A stretch of DNA of 32,696 nt from Prochlorococcus sp. AG-347-I19 (lineage in GTDB: Bacteria; Cyanobacteriota; Cyanobacteriia; PCC-6307; Cyanobiaceae). Location: the NCBI GenBank assembly GCA_003279105.1, contig QCBO01000011.1:1-32696 (forward strand), read 5' to 3'. Both the position numbers and the translations under genes were made by a program. The notes under the pieces are model-generated. The model saw only the letters and a list, made by a program, of their open reading frames with translations, was not told the DNA's origin and did no database searches. Positions 18,187-25,754 of the stretch are shown here, one piece after another; the stretch's first letter is position 1, and each line of letters begins with the position of its first letter.

Positions 18187-19259
18187 CAATAAGTATTAAC
18201 AAATTGATTCTTAATTAGTTGAGCTAAATTACCAAATGCGATAGAACTTTCTTTATTGGGTTGGCTTATTGAGATTGGTACACCTTTATTACTATCATCA
18301 ACGAGAGGGATTTCAATTGGAATTTGCGCTAATAATGGTAAGTCATTTTCGTTAGCTAATGTTTGTCCACCACCTTTACCAAAAATTTCATATTTTTTAC
18401 CTGGCATATCTGGCGGAATAAATACTGACATATTTTCTACAATTCCCAGTAAAGGTACTCCGAGTTGTTTAAACATTGCTAATCCCCTCCTTGCATCTTG
18501 AAGAGATACTTGCTGAGGAGTAGTGACAACTATAGCTCCAGAAATAGGCACAGATTGAGAAAGGGATATTTGAGCGTCTCCTGTTCCTGGAGGCAAATCA
18601 ATAACCAAAAAATCAAGATTATTCCATTCAACTTGGTATAAAAATTGTCTGATAATGCTATTAAGCATTGGTCCTCTCCATATAACTGGCTGACCTTCTT
18701 CTATGAGAAAACCCATTGATACCATTGAAATTCCATATTTATTTATTGGTATTAACCTTTGATCACTGCCACTTCCTTCTGTAACCTTTGGATTCTGTTC
18801 GGCAACTCCCATCATTGAGGGAGTATTAGGTCCATATATATCAGCATCCAGCAAACCAGTTTTCAAGCCTAATTTAGCTAGAGAACAAGCGAGATTAACT
18901 GCAATGGTGCTTTTCCCAACTCCACCTTTACCACTGCTAACAGCTATGATATATCCAATGCCATCGATCTTCTTTAATTCAGGTGCATTACTTTGATTTT
19001 GAGATTCTGTTTTGGAAGGATTATTATCTATCTCTATTTGAACATCATCAATATCTTCAAAATCCAGTAGTACCTCTCTAACCTCTTGTACAATTCTATC
19101 TCTCTGGGAATTTGCAAACGATGGTAATGATAATGTTACGATTACTCTCGGTATATTTACCCTTACATTTTTAATCCAAACTAATTCAATTACATTTTTC
19201 TGTGATCCAGCATCTAGAACCTTTTGTAAAGCAAAATTCGCATCTTCTATTGTGGTCAT
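18186..19259 (-). CDS. mrp: Mrp/ApbC family P-loop ATPase, iron-sulfur carrier type
   Basis: A 357-residue protein with an N-terminal MIP18/DUF59-like domain (about 1-80) and a C-terminal Mrp/NBP35 ATPase. The deviant Walker A KGGVGKST is at 111-118. DADIYGPNTPSMMG, then FLVIDLPPGTGDAQ (Walker B region), and VTTPQQVSLQDARRG follow. In other bacteria such proteins carry Fe-S clusters to apoproteins. The CxxC that bridges the cluster in ApbC/Nbp35 is not present: the segment after VENMSVF reads IPPDMPGKKYEIFGKG. I recall that cyanobacterial members share this feature. It starts at ATG and leads the overlapping mrp-rodA-kinase operon. Confidence 0.92.
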   Translation of the reverse strand: MTTIEDANFALQKVLDAGSQKNVIELVWIKNVRVNIPRVIVTLSLPSFANSQRDRIVQEVREVLLDFEDIDDVQIEIDNNPSKTESQNQSNAPELKKIDGIGYIIAVSSGKGGVGKSTIAVNLACSLAKLGLKTGLLDADIYGPNTPSMMGVAEQNPKVTEGSGSDQRLIPINKYGISMVSMGFLIEEGQPVIWRGPMLNSIIRQFLYQVEWNNLDFLVIDLPPGTGDAQISLSQSVPISGAIVVTTPQQVSLQDARRGLAMFKQLGVPLLGIVENMSVFIPPDMPGKKYEIFGKGGGQTLANENDLPLLAQIPIEIPLVDDSNKGVPISISQPNKESSIAFGNLAQLIKNQFVNTY

Positions 19260-19373
19260 TAAATTTTTAAATATTTTAACAAGGTAGTCGACTGTTTAAA
19301 AGATTAAGAACTATGTCGAACTATCAAATAATAGGCAATAAAGACCCCCTAAGAGAAATTATAAAGAGAAACT

Positions 19374-19379
19374 TATAAT
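19374..19379 (+). promoter_or_regulatory. Candidate -10 element (TATAAT) for hemF
   Basis: An exact TATAAT lies 39 bases before the hemF ATG in the 159-base mrp-hemF divergent gap. There is no recognisable -35 at the usual distance, which is common for sigma-70 promoters in this group but leaves the call uncertain. Confidence 0.35.
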
Positions 19380-19418
19380 TAACCAAAAATTTTTTTTTCT
19401 TCAAGATTTACTAAATAC

Positions 19419-20447
19419 ATGTTGAAAGAACCTTCTAAAAACTCGAGAGAAAAAACTAAAAATCTCTTATTAACTCTACAAGACAAAATTTGTTCAGGAC
19501 TTGAAAATGTAGATGGTAAAGGGAAATTTACAGAGGAATCTTGGCTAAGAGACGAAGGTGGCGGTGGAAGGTCAAGAGTATTGAAAAATGGTTCTATTTT
19601 TGAGCAAGCAGGCGTTAATTTCTCTGAAGTACAGGGAAAAGAGTTACCTCAATCTATAATCGCCCAAAGGCCCGAAGCAAAAGGTCATGAATGGTTTGCT
19701 ACGGGAACTTCTATGGTTTTGCATCCTAAGAATCCCTATATTCCCACAGTTCATCTAAATTATCGATACTTCGAAGCTGGTCCTGTTTGGTGGTTTGGGG
19801 GAGGTGCAGATTTAACCCCTTTTTATCCTTATCTTTCTGATGTAAGGAATTTTCATAATGAACATAAAAAAGCTTGTGAGAAAATTGATCAAGGCTTGCA
19901 TAAAGTTTTCAAACCATGGTGTGATGAATATTTCTTCTTGAAGCATAGAAATGAATCTAGAGGCATAGGAGGTATTTTTTATGATTATCAAGATGGTTCA
20001 GGCAATATTTATAGAGGAAATAATCAAAATGGAGAAGCATCAAAAGCTTCACAAAATATTGGCAGATCTAATTTAAATTGGGATGATTTATTTTCTTTAG
20101 CGGAAAACTGTGGGCAGGCATTCCTCCCTTCATATTTACCCATTATTGAAAAAAGGGCTTCTCAAACATATTCATCGAAGGAAAGAGAATTCCAGCTATA
20201 TCGAAGAGGTAGATATGTCGAATTCAATTTAGTTTGGGATAGAGGGACAATTTTTGGACTACAAACAAATGGCAGAACTGAATCTATATTAATGTCCTTA
20301 CCGCCTTTAGCAAGATGGGAATATGGATATCAAGCTAGAAAGAATTCTCGAGAGGAATTTCTCACATCAATTTTTACAAAACCCCAAGATTGGTTAAATG
20401 ATAAAGAGTTAGAGAAATTCTGTGTAGAGAATAATATTTTTGATTAA
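19419..20447 (+). CDS. hemF: Oxygen-dependent coproporphyrinogen III oxidase
   Basis: A 342-residue cytoplasmic enzyme that oxidatively decarboxylates coproporphyrinogen III to protoporphyrinogen IX for haem and chlorophyll. Conserved blocks are [14 protein letters not shown], the histidine-containing [50 protein letters not shown], and the C-terminal [18 protein letters not shown]. Length is normal. It uses O2, unlike HemN. It starts at ATG 19419, ends 28 bases from the convergent CCB gene, and diverges from mrp. Confidence 0.98.
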   Translation: MLKEPSKNSREKTKNLLLTLQDKICSGLENVDGKGKFTEESWLRDEGGGGRSRVLKNGSIFEQAGVNFSEVQGKELPQSIIAQRPEAKGHEWFATGTSMVLHPKNPYIPTVHLNYRYFEAGPVWWFGGGADLTPFYPYLSDVRNFHNEHKKACEKIDQGLHKVFKPWCDEYFFLKHRNESRGIGGIFYDYQDGSGNIYRGNNQNGEASKASQNIGRSNLNWDDLFSLAENCGQAFLPSYLPIIEKRASQTYSSKEREFQLYRRGRYVEFNLVWDRGTIFGLQTNGRTESILMSLPPLARWEYGYQARKNSREEFLTSIFTKPQDWLNDKELEKFCVENNIFD

Positions 20448-20475
20448 AAATTATCGAATAAAATTTTAAAATATC

Positions 20476-21033
20476 TTAGATAGGTGTTTTAAATAAAGAA
20501 CCGTCACTTTTCAATTGAAGTTTTTCTCCGAGTTCATTTTCTAAAGAGATTAATTCATCCCTATGGGCTCTAAGTCTCATAAAGGTTGAATCATTTTCAT
20601 TTTCGTTGATCAACCTTAATTCAAATTTCTCCTCTCTTGCTGATTTTTTAAAATAAACAATCCCAGACAAAGGGCCACCAATTAATCCCAAAAGAATAGG
20701 CCACCAACCCAATTCAGGATATATTTGAATAATTACTAATCCCAAAGCACAAGAACCGAAACCGCCAAGAAAACCTAAAAAAATTGCTAAAAATTTACTA
20801 GAAACAACTTGACCTTTGAATATTAAAATTTTTTGTTCGAAATCTCCTCCTGTTTGCTTCCATCCCCTCAAATTAAGCCATTCACATAAACCATTTAAAA
20901 CCTTAATTGGCTGCTGTGAAGATGAAATCTCAACTATGGTTGTTCTATCTTTACTGGAAGCCTTAAGAAAAAAAAATAATCCTATGGCCAAGAGAATTGT
21001 CAGCAATAATGTTGAATTTAAGGAATATGACAT
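20476..21033 (-). CDS. Cofactor assembly of complex C subunit B (CCB2/CCB4-like, DUF2930)
   Basis: A 185-residue membrane protein resembling the cyanobacterial CCB family, which attaches haem ci covalently to cytochrome b6 of the b6f complex. It has an N-terminal membrane anchor (about 5-24), a soluble segment with SKDRTTIVEI and LNLRGWKQTG, a hydrophobic hairpin at about 81-103 and 107-127, and a charged C-terminal tail. This pattern matches my memory of the CCB2/CCB4-like (DUF2930) proteins, but I cannot confirm it by search. It starts at ATG 21033 and diverges from the RNase D-like gene by 163 AT-rich bases. Confidence 0.7.
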   Translation of the reverse strand: MSYSLNSTLLLTILLAIGLFFFLKASSKDRTTIVEISSSQQPIKVLNGLCEWLNLRGWKQTGGDFEQKILIFKGQVVSSKFLAIFLGFLGGFGSCALGLVIIQIYPELGWWPILLGLIGGPLSGIVYFKKSAREEKFELRLINENENDSTFMRLRAHRDELISLENELGEKLQLKSDGSLFKTPI

Positions 21034-21196
21034 TAAATAATTTTTTCTAGTAACTCGAGAATAAAAATTAACGTTACATCATATTATAATTTTTTGGAAT
21101 TATTCTGTAAAATATTCTCATTAGATGAAAATTCTTAATTAAATAAAAACTTAAGTAATATTCTAAATTTTAAATTACCTTAAATACTTATTAAAA

Positions 21197-21832
21197 ATGA
21201 CTATTAAAAATAAAAATATTGATCTTCTTTATAGCGATTTAACAGTAGATTTATACAATCTTTATAAAAATTCATCCTACCTAGCTATTGATACTGAAGC
21301 AATGGGTTTAATTCATGGAAGAGATAGACTTTGTTTAGTACAAATATGCAATGAATTCAAAAGAACATCCTGTATAAAAATCGAACTTAATACATCTTCT
21401 TCACCTCATTTAAAAAAACTTCTTGAAGATGACAAAATTACTAAAATATTTCATTATGCGAGATTTGATGTAGCAGCTCTAAAGTGCAATCTTAAAATTA
21501 ATACAAAAAATATTTTTTGCACAAAAATTGCTAGTAAGTTGGCAAGAACTTATACAAATAAACACGGTTTAAAGGATTTAATTAATGAATTATTAGGCAT
21601 AGAACTGGACAAAAGCTCGCAGAGTAGTGATTGGGGTAGCAACGAAGAATTAACAAAAGATCAATTAGATTATGCAGCAAATGATGTTAGATATTTAATT
21701 GAAGCTATGCATAAATTAAAAGTTATCTTAGAAAGAGAGAATAGATATGAATTAGCTCAAAAATGTTTCGAAACAGTTTCAGTACATGCTGATTTAGACA
21801 TATTAAAATTCTCAAATATATTTGAACATTAA
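21197..21832 (+). CDS. rnd: RNase D-like 3'-5' exonuclease
   Basis: A 211-residue DEDDy exonuclease domain. The four metal-binding acidic residues and the tyrosine are visible: Exo I IDTEAMGL (D32, E34), Exo II HYARFDVAAL (D91), and Exo III LDYAANDVRYL (Y159, D163). It lacks the HRDC domains of E. coli RNase D, so this is the short form common in cyanobacteria and alphaproteobacteria. The likely role is 3' trimming of tRNA or other small RNAs. It starts at ATG 21197 and ends three bases from the convergent 88-residue gene. Confidence 0.9.
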   Translation: MTIKNKNIDLLYSDLTVDLYNLYKNSSYLAIDTEAMGLIHGRDRLCLVQICNEFKRTSCIKIELNTSSSPHLKKLLEDDKITKIFHYARFDVAALKCNLKINTKNIFCTKIASKLARTYTNKHGLKDLINELLGIELDKSSQSSDWGSNEELTKDQLDYAANDVRYLIEAMHKLKVILERENRYELAQKCFETVSVHADLDILKFSNIFEH

Positions 21833-21835
21833 GAA

Positions 21836-22102
21836 TCAATCTTCAGTTAAAAAATTATCTTCACCATTAAGAGTTTCCATAAGCTTATCAAGTATTCTTG
21901 AAGAACTTAATTTATCTCCATCATTTTTTTCACAAATTTTTAAAACATTTTGCGCAACTTGTATTTTGTCTTGAATAGTTAACGAGCCTTCTTTTGCAAT
22001 TTGAATTTCTACTTTCTTTTTAGCAGAAGATAAGCTTATACTCATAAGTTTTGCAATCTCTGCACAAATTTTTAGATATTGCCGATCATTTATTGGATAC
22101 AT
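21836..22102 (-). CDS. Conserved-looking hypothetical protein, 88 residues
   Basis: I do not recognise a named family. The protein is helical, with no membrane segment and no cysteine motif beyond two isolated cysteines (residues 13 and about 57). The N-terminus is YPINDRQYLKICAEIAKL, the centre is rich in lysine, and the C-terminus is acidic (GEDNFLTED). It begins 28 bases after the glycosyltransferase-like gene on the same strand, so co-transcription is likely. Codon use and length suggest a real gene rather than a chance frame. A small DNA- or RNA-associated helical protein is possible, but that is speculation. Confidence 0.65.
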   Translation of the reverse strand: MYPINDRQYLKICAEIAKLMSISLSSAKKKVEIQIAKEGSLTIQDKIQVAQNVLKICEKNDGDKLSSSRILDKLMETLNGEDNFLTED

Positions 22103-22130
22103 AAAAGATTTAATAAGCTAGTGCCATTTA

Positions 22131-23360
22131 CTAAGATAACAAATGAAGGTTTATGGCATCTACAATTTTCTTACTTGCTCCGGATTCCCCCATTCTTTTT
22201 TTTCCAATTTTTGCTTGTTCTAACCTATCAACTTTTCCTTTCAAAAGTAAACTTAAACGTTTTAAAAGAATTTTTTTGTTTTTGCAAACTAAAACACTAC
22301 CTCCCAATAATCTTGATTGCCTTTTTGCAAATGATTTTGTAAATTGCGGTCCAGGTCCCGGTATAGAAAGTGAAGGAATTCCAAGGCCAGCAATTTGCTC
22401 TGTAGCAGTTCCTGCATTAGACAAGCCAACTTCTGCCATATTGGCCCATGAATTGAATTTACCTTTTCCAATAACTATATATTGATCTTTCTTTTTCCAT
22501 ACAGAATCTTCATCAATTAGAAACTTAACTTTACTCTGTTTTATAAAACCATATTTATTTAAATAACTTTGAATTTGAATCACATTCGCATTAATGCTCA
22601 AAGGCAAAAGTATTAGCAAATCCTCTGATAAATCAAAATCTTGCAAACAATTTAGAAAATTATCAAGATTATTAAGAGCTTCAGGGTATCTACTTCCAAC
22701 TAATAAAATAATCCTTTTAAAAGAAATAATATTTGATATATTTTCGTTTGTTGCATTAACAAAATCCATCATTGGATTCCCCAAGTATTTTGCATTAATA
22801 TTTTTTTTATTCAAATTATTAGCTGTAATTTTATCTCTCATAATTAAATTTTTACATCTTGAAGATTTCATTAAAAAAATTTCCCATGGATCCCATTCAG
22901 AACCTTTCAACTTATGATAACAATCGCTTAAATCCCAACCTGGCCCACTACTCCAAGTATGATCACTTTTGGGAGTGCCAATGAAACTAAATTCGCATCC
23001 TGAACTCCAAGCGTAGAGTAATGGCAAGAAATCTCCTACTGCAATAATTTTGCAGTTATGTTTTGACTTCTGTTTTACAAGAAGAAAATTTCTTAAATTA
23101 TCTATTAAAAATCCTGCAAAAAAATCAAGTGCAAAGCCTTTCAGACTTTGATTACTAAAACCTCCACTAGGCAGCTCTTTTAAATACCCTATTTTACGAA
23201 AGTTCTTTGATTTTATGGAATCAAATACATCGCCATTTCCTACTAACGGCAAAACTTCAATATTTTTATTTTTTATTTTTTTTAGTAATCTTTTTATTAT
23301 CTCAGAAGCGATTACATCCTCTCCATGACCATTGCATATAAATAATAGAGAATGAGACAC
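22131..23360 (-). CDS. Lipid-A-disaccharide synthase-related glycosyltransferase (TIGR03492-like)
   Basis: A 409-residue GT-B-like protein related to LpxB and recognised as the cyanobacterial/Deinococcus-type family. The N-terminal FICNGHGEDVIASEI is its hallmark, followed by PLVGNGDVFDS, a middle domain with AVGDFLPLLYAW and YLGNPMMDF, and a C-terminal donor-binding half with LSNAGTATEQIAGLGIPSLSIPGPGPQFT. The acceptor is unknown. I chose the GTG at 23360. The open frame continues upstream to 23549 but passes antisense through tRNA-Cys, giving the well-known spurious motif PRFELG, so that extension is rejected. No ATG, GTG or TTG lies in frame between the tRNA and 23360. Confidence 0.78.
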   Translation of the reverse strand: MSHSLLFICNGHGEDVIASEIIKRLLKKIKNKNIEVLPLVGNGDVFDSIKSKNFRKIGYLKELPSGGFSNQSLKGFALDFFAGFLIDNLRNFLLVKQKSKHNCKIIAVGDFLPLLYAWSSGCEFSFIGTPKSDHTWSSGPGWDLSDCYHKLKGSEWDPWEIFLMKSSRCKNLIMRDKITANNLNKKNINAKYLGNPMMDFVNATNENISNIISFKRIILLVGSRYPEALNNLDNFLNCLQDFDLSEDLLILLPLSINANVIQIQSYLNKYGFIKQSKVKFLIDEDSVWKKKDQYIVIGKGKFNSWANMAEVGLSNAGTATEQIAGLGIPSLSIPGPGPQFTKSFAKRQSRLLGGSVLVCKNKKILLKRLSLLLKGKVDRLEQAKIGKKRMGESGASKKIVDAINLHLLS

Positions 23361-23402
23361 CTTACTGTTAAGATCATAAAAAGACTCAATCGAATCTTTT
23401 TC

Positions 23403-23473
23403 GGCGGCATGGCCAAGTGGTAAGGCAGAGGATTGCAAATCCTTTATCCCCAGTTCGAATCTGGGTGCCGCCT
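23403..23473 (+). tRNA. trnC-GCA: tRNA-Cys (anticodon GCA)
   Basis: A 71-base cloverleaf. The acceptor arms GGCGGCA and TGCCGCC pair fully, with discriminator T. The anticodon loop TTGCAAA gives GCA. The T arm is CCCAG-TTCGAAT-CTGGG. CCA is not encoded. It diverges from the glycosyltransferase-like gene, whose GTG is 42 bases away, so the two promoters must lie close together or inside the tRNA. Confidence 0.97.
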
Positions 23474-23576
23474 TATTTAATTTTTTTACGCATTTAATTA
23501 TGAAGTTTTCTAAGAACTTCAATTTCAAGTAAAAGGTATAAAGTTTCAATTACTTATTGATATATAGAAAATAATC

Positions 23577-23601
23577 TATTATTTATTATTGATAAATAAT
23601 A
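23577..23601. repeat. AT-only inverted repeat, 10-base-pair stem
   Basis: The arms TATTATTTAT and ATAAATAATA are exact reverse complements around a five-base loop. It lies in the gap between tRNA-Cys and the CxxC protein gene, whose 3' ends face each other. A bidirectional terminator is possible, but there is no GC in the stem. Confidence 0.3.
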
Positions 23602-23611
23602 CCTGATGTCG

Positions 23612-23643
23612 ATTAATAAATAAAATTTAATTAATTTATTAAT
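23612..23643. repeat. Second AT-only inverted repeat, 10-base-pair stem
   Basis: The arms ATTAATAAAT and ATTTATTAAT are exact reverse complements around a 12-base loop, ten bases after the preceding repeat. It is all A/T and its stability is low. It may only reflect base composition. Confidence 0.25.
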
Positions 23644-23682
23644 TATTTTCATCAGATTATTTTCATTAAAATTTGAATTATT

Positions 23683-23850
23683 TTAGTAATCATTATCTGC
23701 TACACACATTCCTAAACATCTAACACCATTTGATGAAGTCCTTTTGCAATGTTTACATAAAATAGGGTCTTTCTCTGATGTAAGGTTAATTTTTGAATTA
23801 TTTTGGTCTTTAAAACTTATTAACTCTTGTGTTGAATCAAATAGAGTCAT
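23683..23850 (-). CDS. Small four-cysteine protein, 55 residues, putative zinc ribbon
   Basis: A 55-residue protein with a variable polar N-terminal part and a C-terminal four-cysteine module: C32 and C35 (CKHC), then C45 and C49 (CLGMC), ending ADNDY. Spacing CxxC-x9-CxxxC suits a structural zinc or other metal site. I do not recognise a named domain, though I recall similar C-termini as small hypotheticals in marine picocyanobacteria. I chose ATG 23850. An earlier in-frame ATG at 23895 would overlap the upstream gene by 59 bases. With 23850 the overlap is 14 bases, which suggests translational coupling. Confidence 0.65.
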   Translation of the reverse strand: MTLFDSTQELISFKDQNNSKINLTSEKDPILCKHCKRTSSNGVRCLGMCVADNDY

Positions 23851-24481
23851 TCTTGGAATCATCACTTGAATCGATACTAACAACAAGTGAAGCATTAGTG
23901 TTGGAAGAGGGTATGTCCATAATTTTTACAGTTTCTTTAGGCTCATCAATAACTTGATTTTCTTCAGTAATTTCATCAACTGCACAAGCTTCAAGAGCCT
24001 CTCTAAGTAGTGAATCAAAAGTTGCTCCAGGCAATCTATGTCTAGCAACCTCAAGGAAAGTTCTCGGTAACGATTCAGATGCAGCATCTCGTAAAGCAGG
24101 ATTATTCTTTCTATGTTCTTGTTCTTCTTCTATTGATTTAATAAACCTCAGTGTGACATCTCTTTTAGTAGAGGCTTTTATCAGGGTATCGTTTTCCGGA
24201 TTACTGAAATTAGGTTCACTTTCGAGATCACTAAGTCTTTTTTCCAAACTATTTAAAACTTCATTAGCTTCTTTACTAATATGCGATAATTGGCCATCGG
24301 ACAAATTAGGTAAATCAGCTACAAAAACTTTCCCATGATCCCTTAGTGTCAAGAAAGTTGGCCTCTGGCCTTGTGCCTGTCTACCTATTGATTCAGAATT
24401 ATTACCTATTGGTCTTTTTGGAGGTGTAGGGCCAGCTGAACTACGTCTACGTGTAATTCTTTGATTATTTGCAAAGGGCAT
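23837..24481 (-). CDS. Hypothetical protein, 214 residues, disordered ends
   Basis: I do not recognise its function. The N-terminus (about 1-40) is basic and probably disordered (ITRRRSSAGPTPPKRP). A compact segment RPTFLTLRDHGKVFVADLPNLSDGQ follows at about 40-65. A helical, coiled-coil-like part (SKEANEVLNSLEKRL) comes next, then a helical block EEQEHRKNNPALRDAA with PRTFLEVARHRLPG. The tail is acidic and Ser/Asp-rich. There are no membrane segments. The 132-base upstream gap separates it from purM on the same strand. It overlaps the four-cysteine gene by 14 bases, so the pair is probably one operon. It looks like a picocyanobacterial lineage protein. Confidence 0.72.
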   Translation of the reverse strand: MPFANNQRITRRRSSAGPTPPKRPIGNNSESIGRQAQGQRPTFLTLRDHGKVFVADLPNLSDGQLSHISKEANEVLNSLEKRLSDLESEPNFSNPENDTLIKASTKRDVTLRFIKSIEEEQEHRKNNPALRDAASESLPRTFLEVARHRLPGATFDSLLREALEACAVDEITEENQVIDEPKETVKIMDIPSSNTNASLVVSIDSSDDSKNDSI

Positions 24482-24613
24482 TGAATAAAGGTTAAATCTT
24501 AATACTTAAACTTCCGATATAATTCGGCGGTAATTTTATTATATTACACCTAACTTTTTCATTTGGGTATAAAAAATAATTTTTTAAAACTCATTTAAAA
24601 AAGTTAAAAAAAT

Positions 24614-25657
24614 TTAAGTTAAAATTTCTGGCAAAAATTTACCAATTGTTGTCTCATTTTTTCTAACTATCTTTCCAATTTCCCAACTATCTATATCATA
24701 ATCTTTACAGATACTTAATATCGCGTCCTTAAATTGTTTATCAATAATTAAACAAAATCCCACTCCAAGATTGAAAGTATTCCAAAAATCTTTTTCGGGA
24801 ATAGATCCTTTCTCTTTAAGAAATTTGAATAAAATAGGTATTTCCCAAGAACTGGTATTGATATAAGGGATAAAATCAGAAGGCATACATCTTGGTAAAT
24901 TTTCTGGAATTCCTCCTCCAGTTATATGAGACATTGCTTTAATTTCTATATTTTCAGATAAGATTTGGTTGATCACATTATTGTAAATTTTTGTCGGTTT
25001 CAATAACTCATCATAAAAATTTAAGTGAGAAATTTTTTCAAATTCTTTATCTATTTGATTATCGTTTTGGATAATTTTTCTTACTAAACTAAAGCCATTA
25101 CTGTGAACTCCATTACTTTTTAAAGCAATTATTAAGTCATTTTCAGAGACTTTTTTACCATTAATAATCTTGTCCTCATCAACTATTCCAACACAAAATC
25201 CTGCAAGATCATACTTATTTTTCGAATAAAATCCAGGCATTTCAGCAGTTTCTCCTCCGAGTAATGAACAGTTATTTTCTCTGCAGCCATGTGAAATTCC
25301 CTGAACAACCCTCAATAATTGTTTCTTATCAAGCTTACCAGTAGCAATATAATCCAGAAAAAATAAAGGTTTTGCACCACTAGTAATGATATCGTTCATG
25401 CACATAGCAACTAAATCAATACCAACCTCAAAGTGAAAGTTTTTACTTTGGGCTAATTCTAATTTTGTTCCAACACCATCAGTTCCTGAAACAAGAACTG
25501 GGTTTTTAAAACTATCGATAGGAATTCTAAACAAACCTCCGAACCCACCAATACCCTCAATCACGTTAGATGTATGAGTCCCTTCAACCGCCTGTTTAAT
25601 TTCAGAAACAAATTCTCGCCCAGCTTCAATATCAACACCTGATGTTTTGTAATCCAT
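24614..25657 (-). CDS. purM: Phosphoribosylformylglycinamidine cyclo-ligase (AIR synthetase)
   Basis: A 347-residue enzyme of de novo purine synthesis that cyclises FGAM to AIR with ATP. Motifs are MDYKTSGVDIEAG at the N-terminus, GIGGFGGLF, the ATP loop VSGTDGVGTKLELA, CMNDIITSGAKPLFFLDY, LLGGETAEMPGFY, LKSNGVHSNGFSLVR, and the C-terminal ITGGGIPENLPR. Length is normal. It starts at ATG 25657 and diverges from panC-cmk by a 97-base gap. It stands alone, as purine genes usually do in this group. Confidence 0.98.
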   Translation of the reverse strand: MDYKTSGVDIEAGREFVSEIKQAVEGTHTSNVIEGIGGFGGLFRIPIDSFKNPVLVSGTDGVGTKLELAQSKNFHFEVGIDLVAMCMNDIITSGAKPLFFLDYIATGKLDKKQLLRVVQGISHGCRENNCSLLGGETAEMPGFYSKNKYDLAGFCVGIVDEDKIINGKKVSENDLIIALKSNGVHSNGFSLVRKIIQNDNQIDKEFEKISHLNFYDELLKPTKIYNNVINQILSENIEIKAMSHITGGGIPENLPRCMPSDFIPYINTSSWEIPILFKFLKEKGSIPEKDFWNTFNLGVGFCLIIDKQFKDAILSICKDYDIDSWEIGKIVRKNETTIGKFLPEILT

Positions 25658-25754
25658 GAAATAAAAATGATAGACTTGCCTATATAGATATTCCTCCTAA
25701 GATTGCTTTTGTCCAGTAATTATTTATCAAATAGATTTATTTTTTAAAAACAAA

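Noticed and set aside
18256-18501. Plus-strand open frame inside mrp
   Set aside because: It is antisense to a well-supported P-loop ATPase and has no independent evidence.
22079-22917. Several plus-strand open frames opposite the glycosyltransferase-like gene
   Set aside because: They are hydrophobic, low-complexity translations of antisense AT-rich DNA, overlap one another, and have no recognisable family.
24514-24527. CCGA-N6-TCGG inverted repeat upstream of the 214-residue gene
   Set aside because: Only four pairs per arm; it is too short to separate from chance without comparative data.
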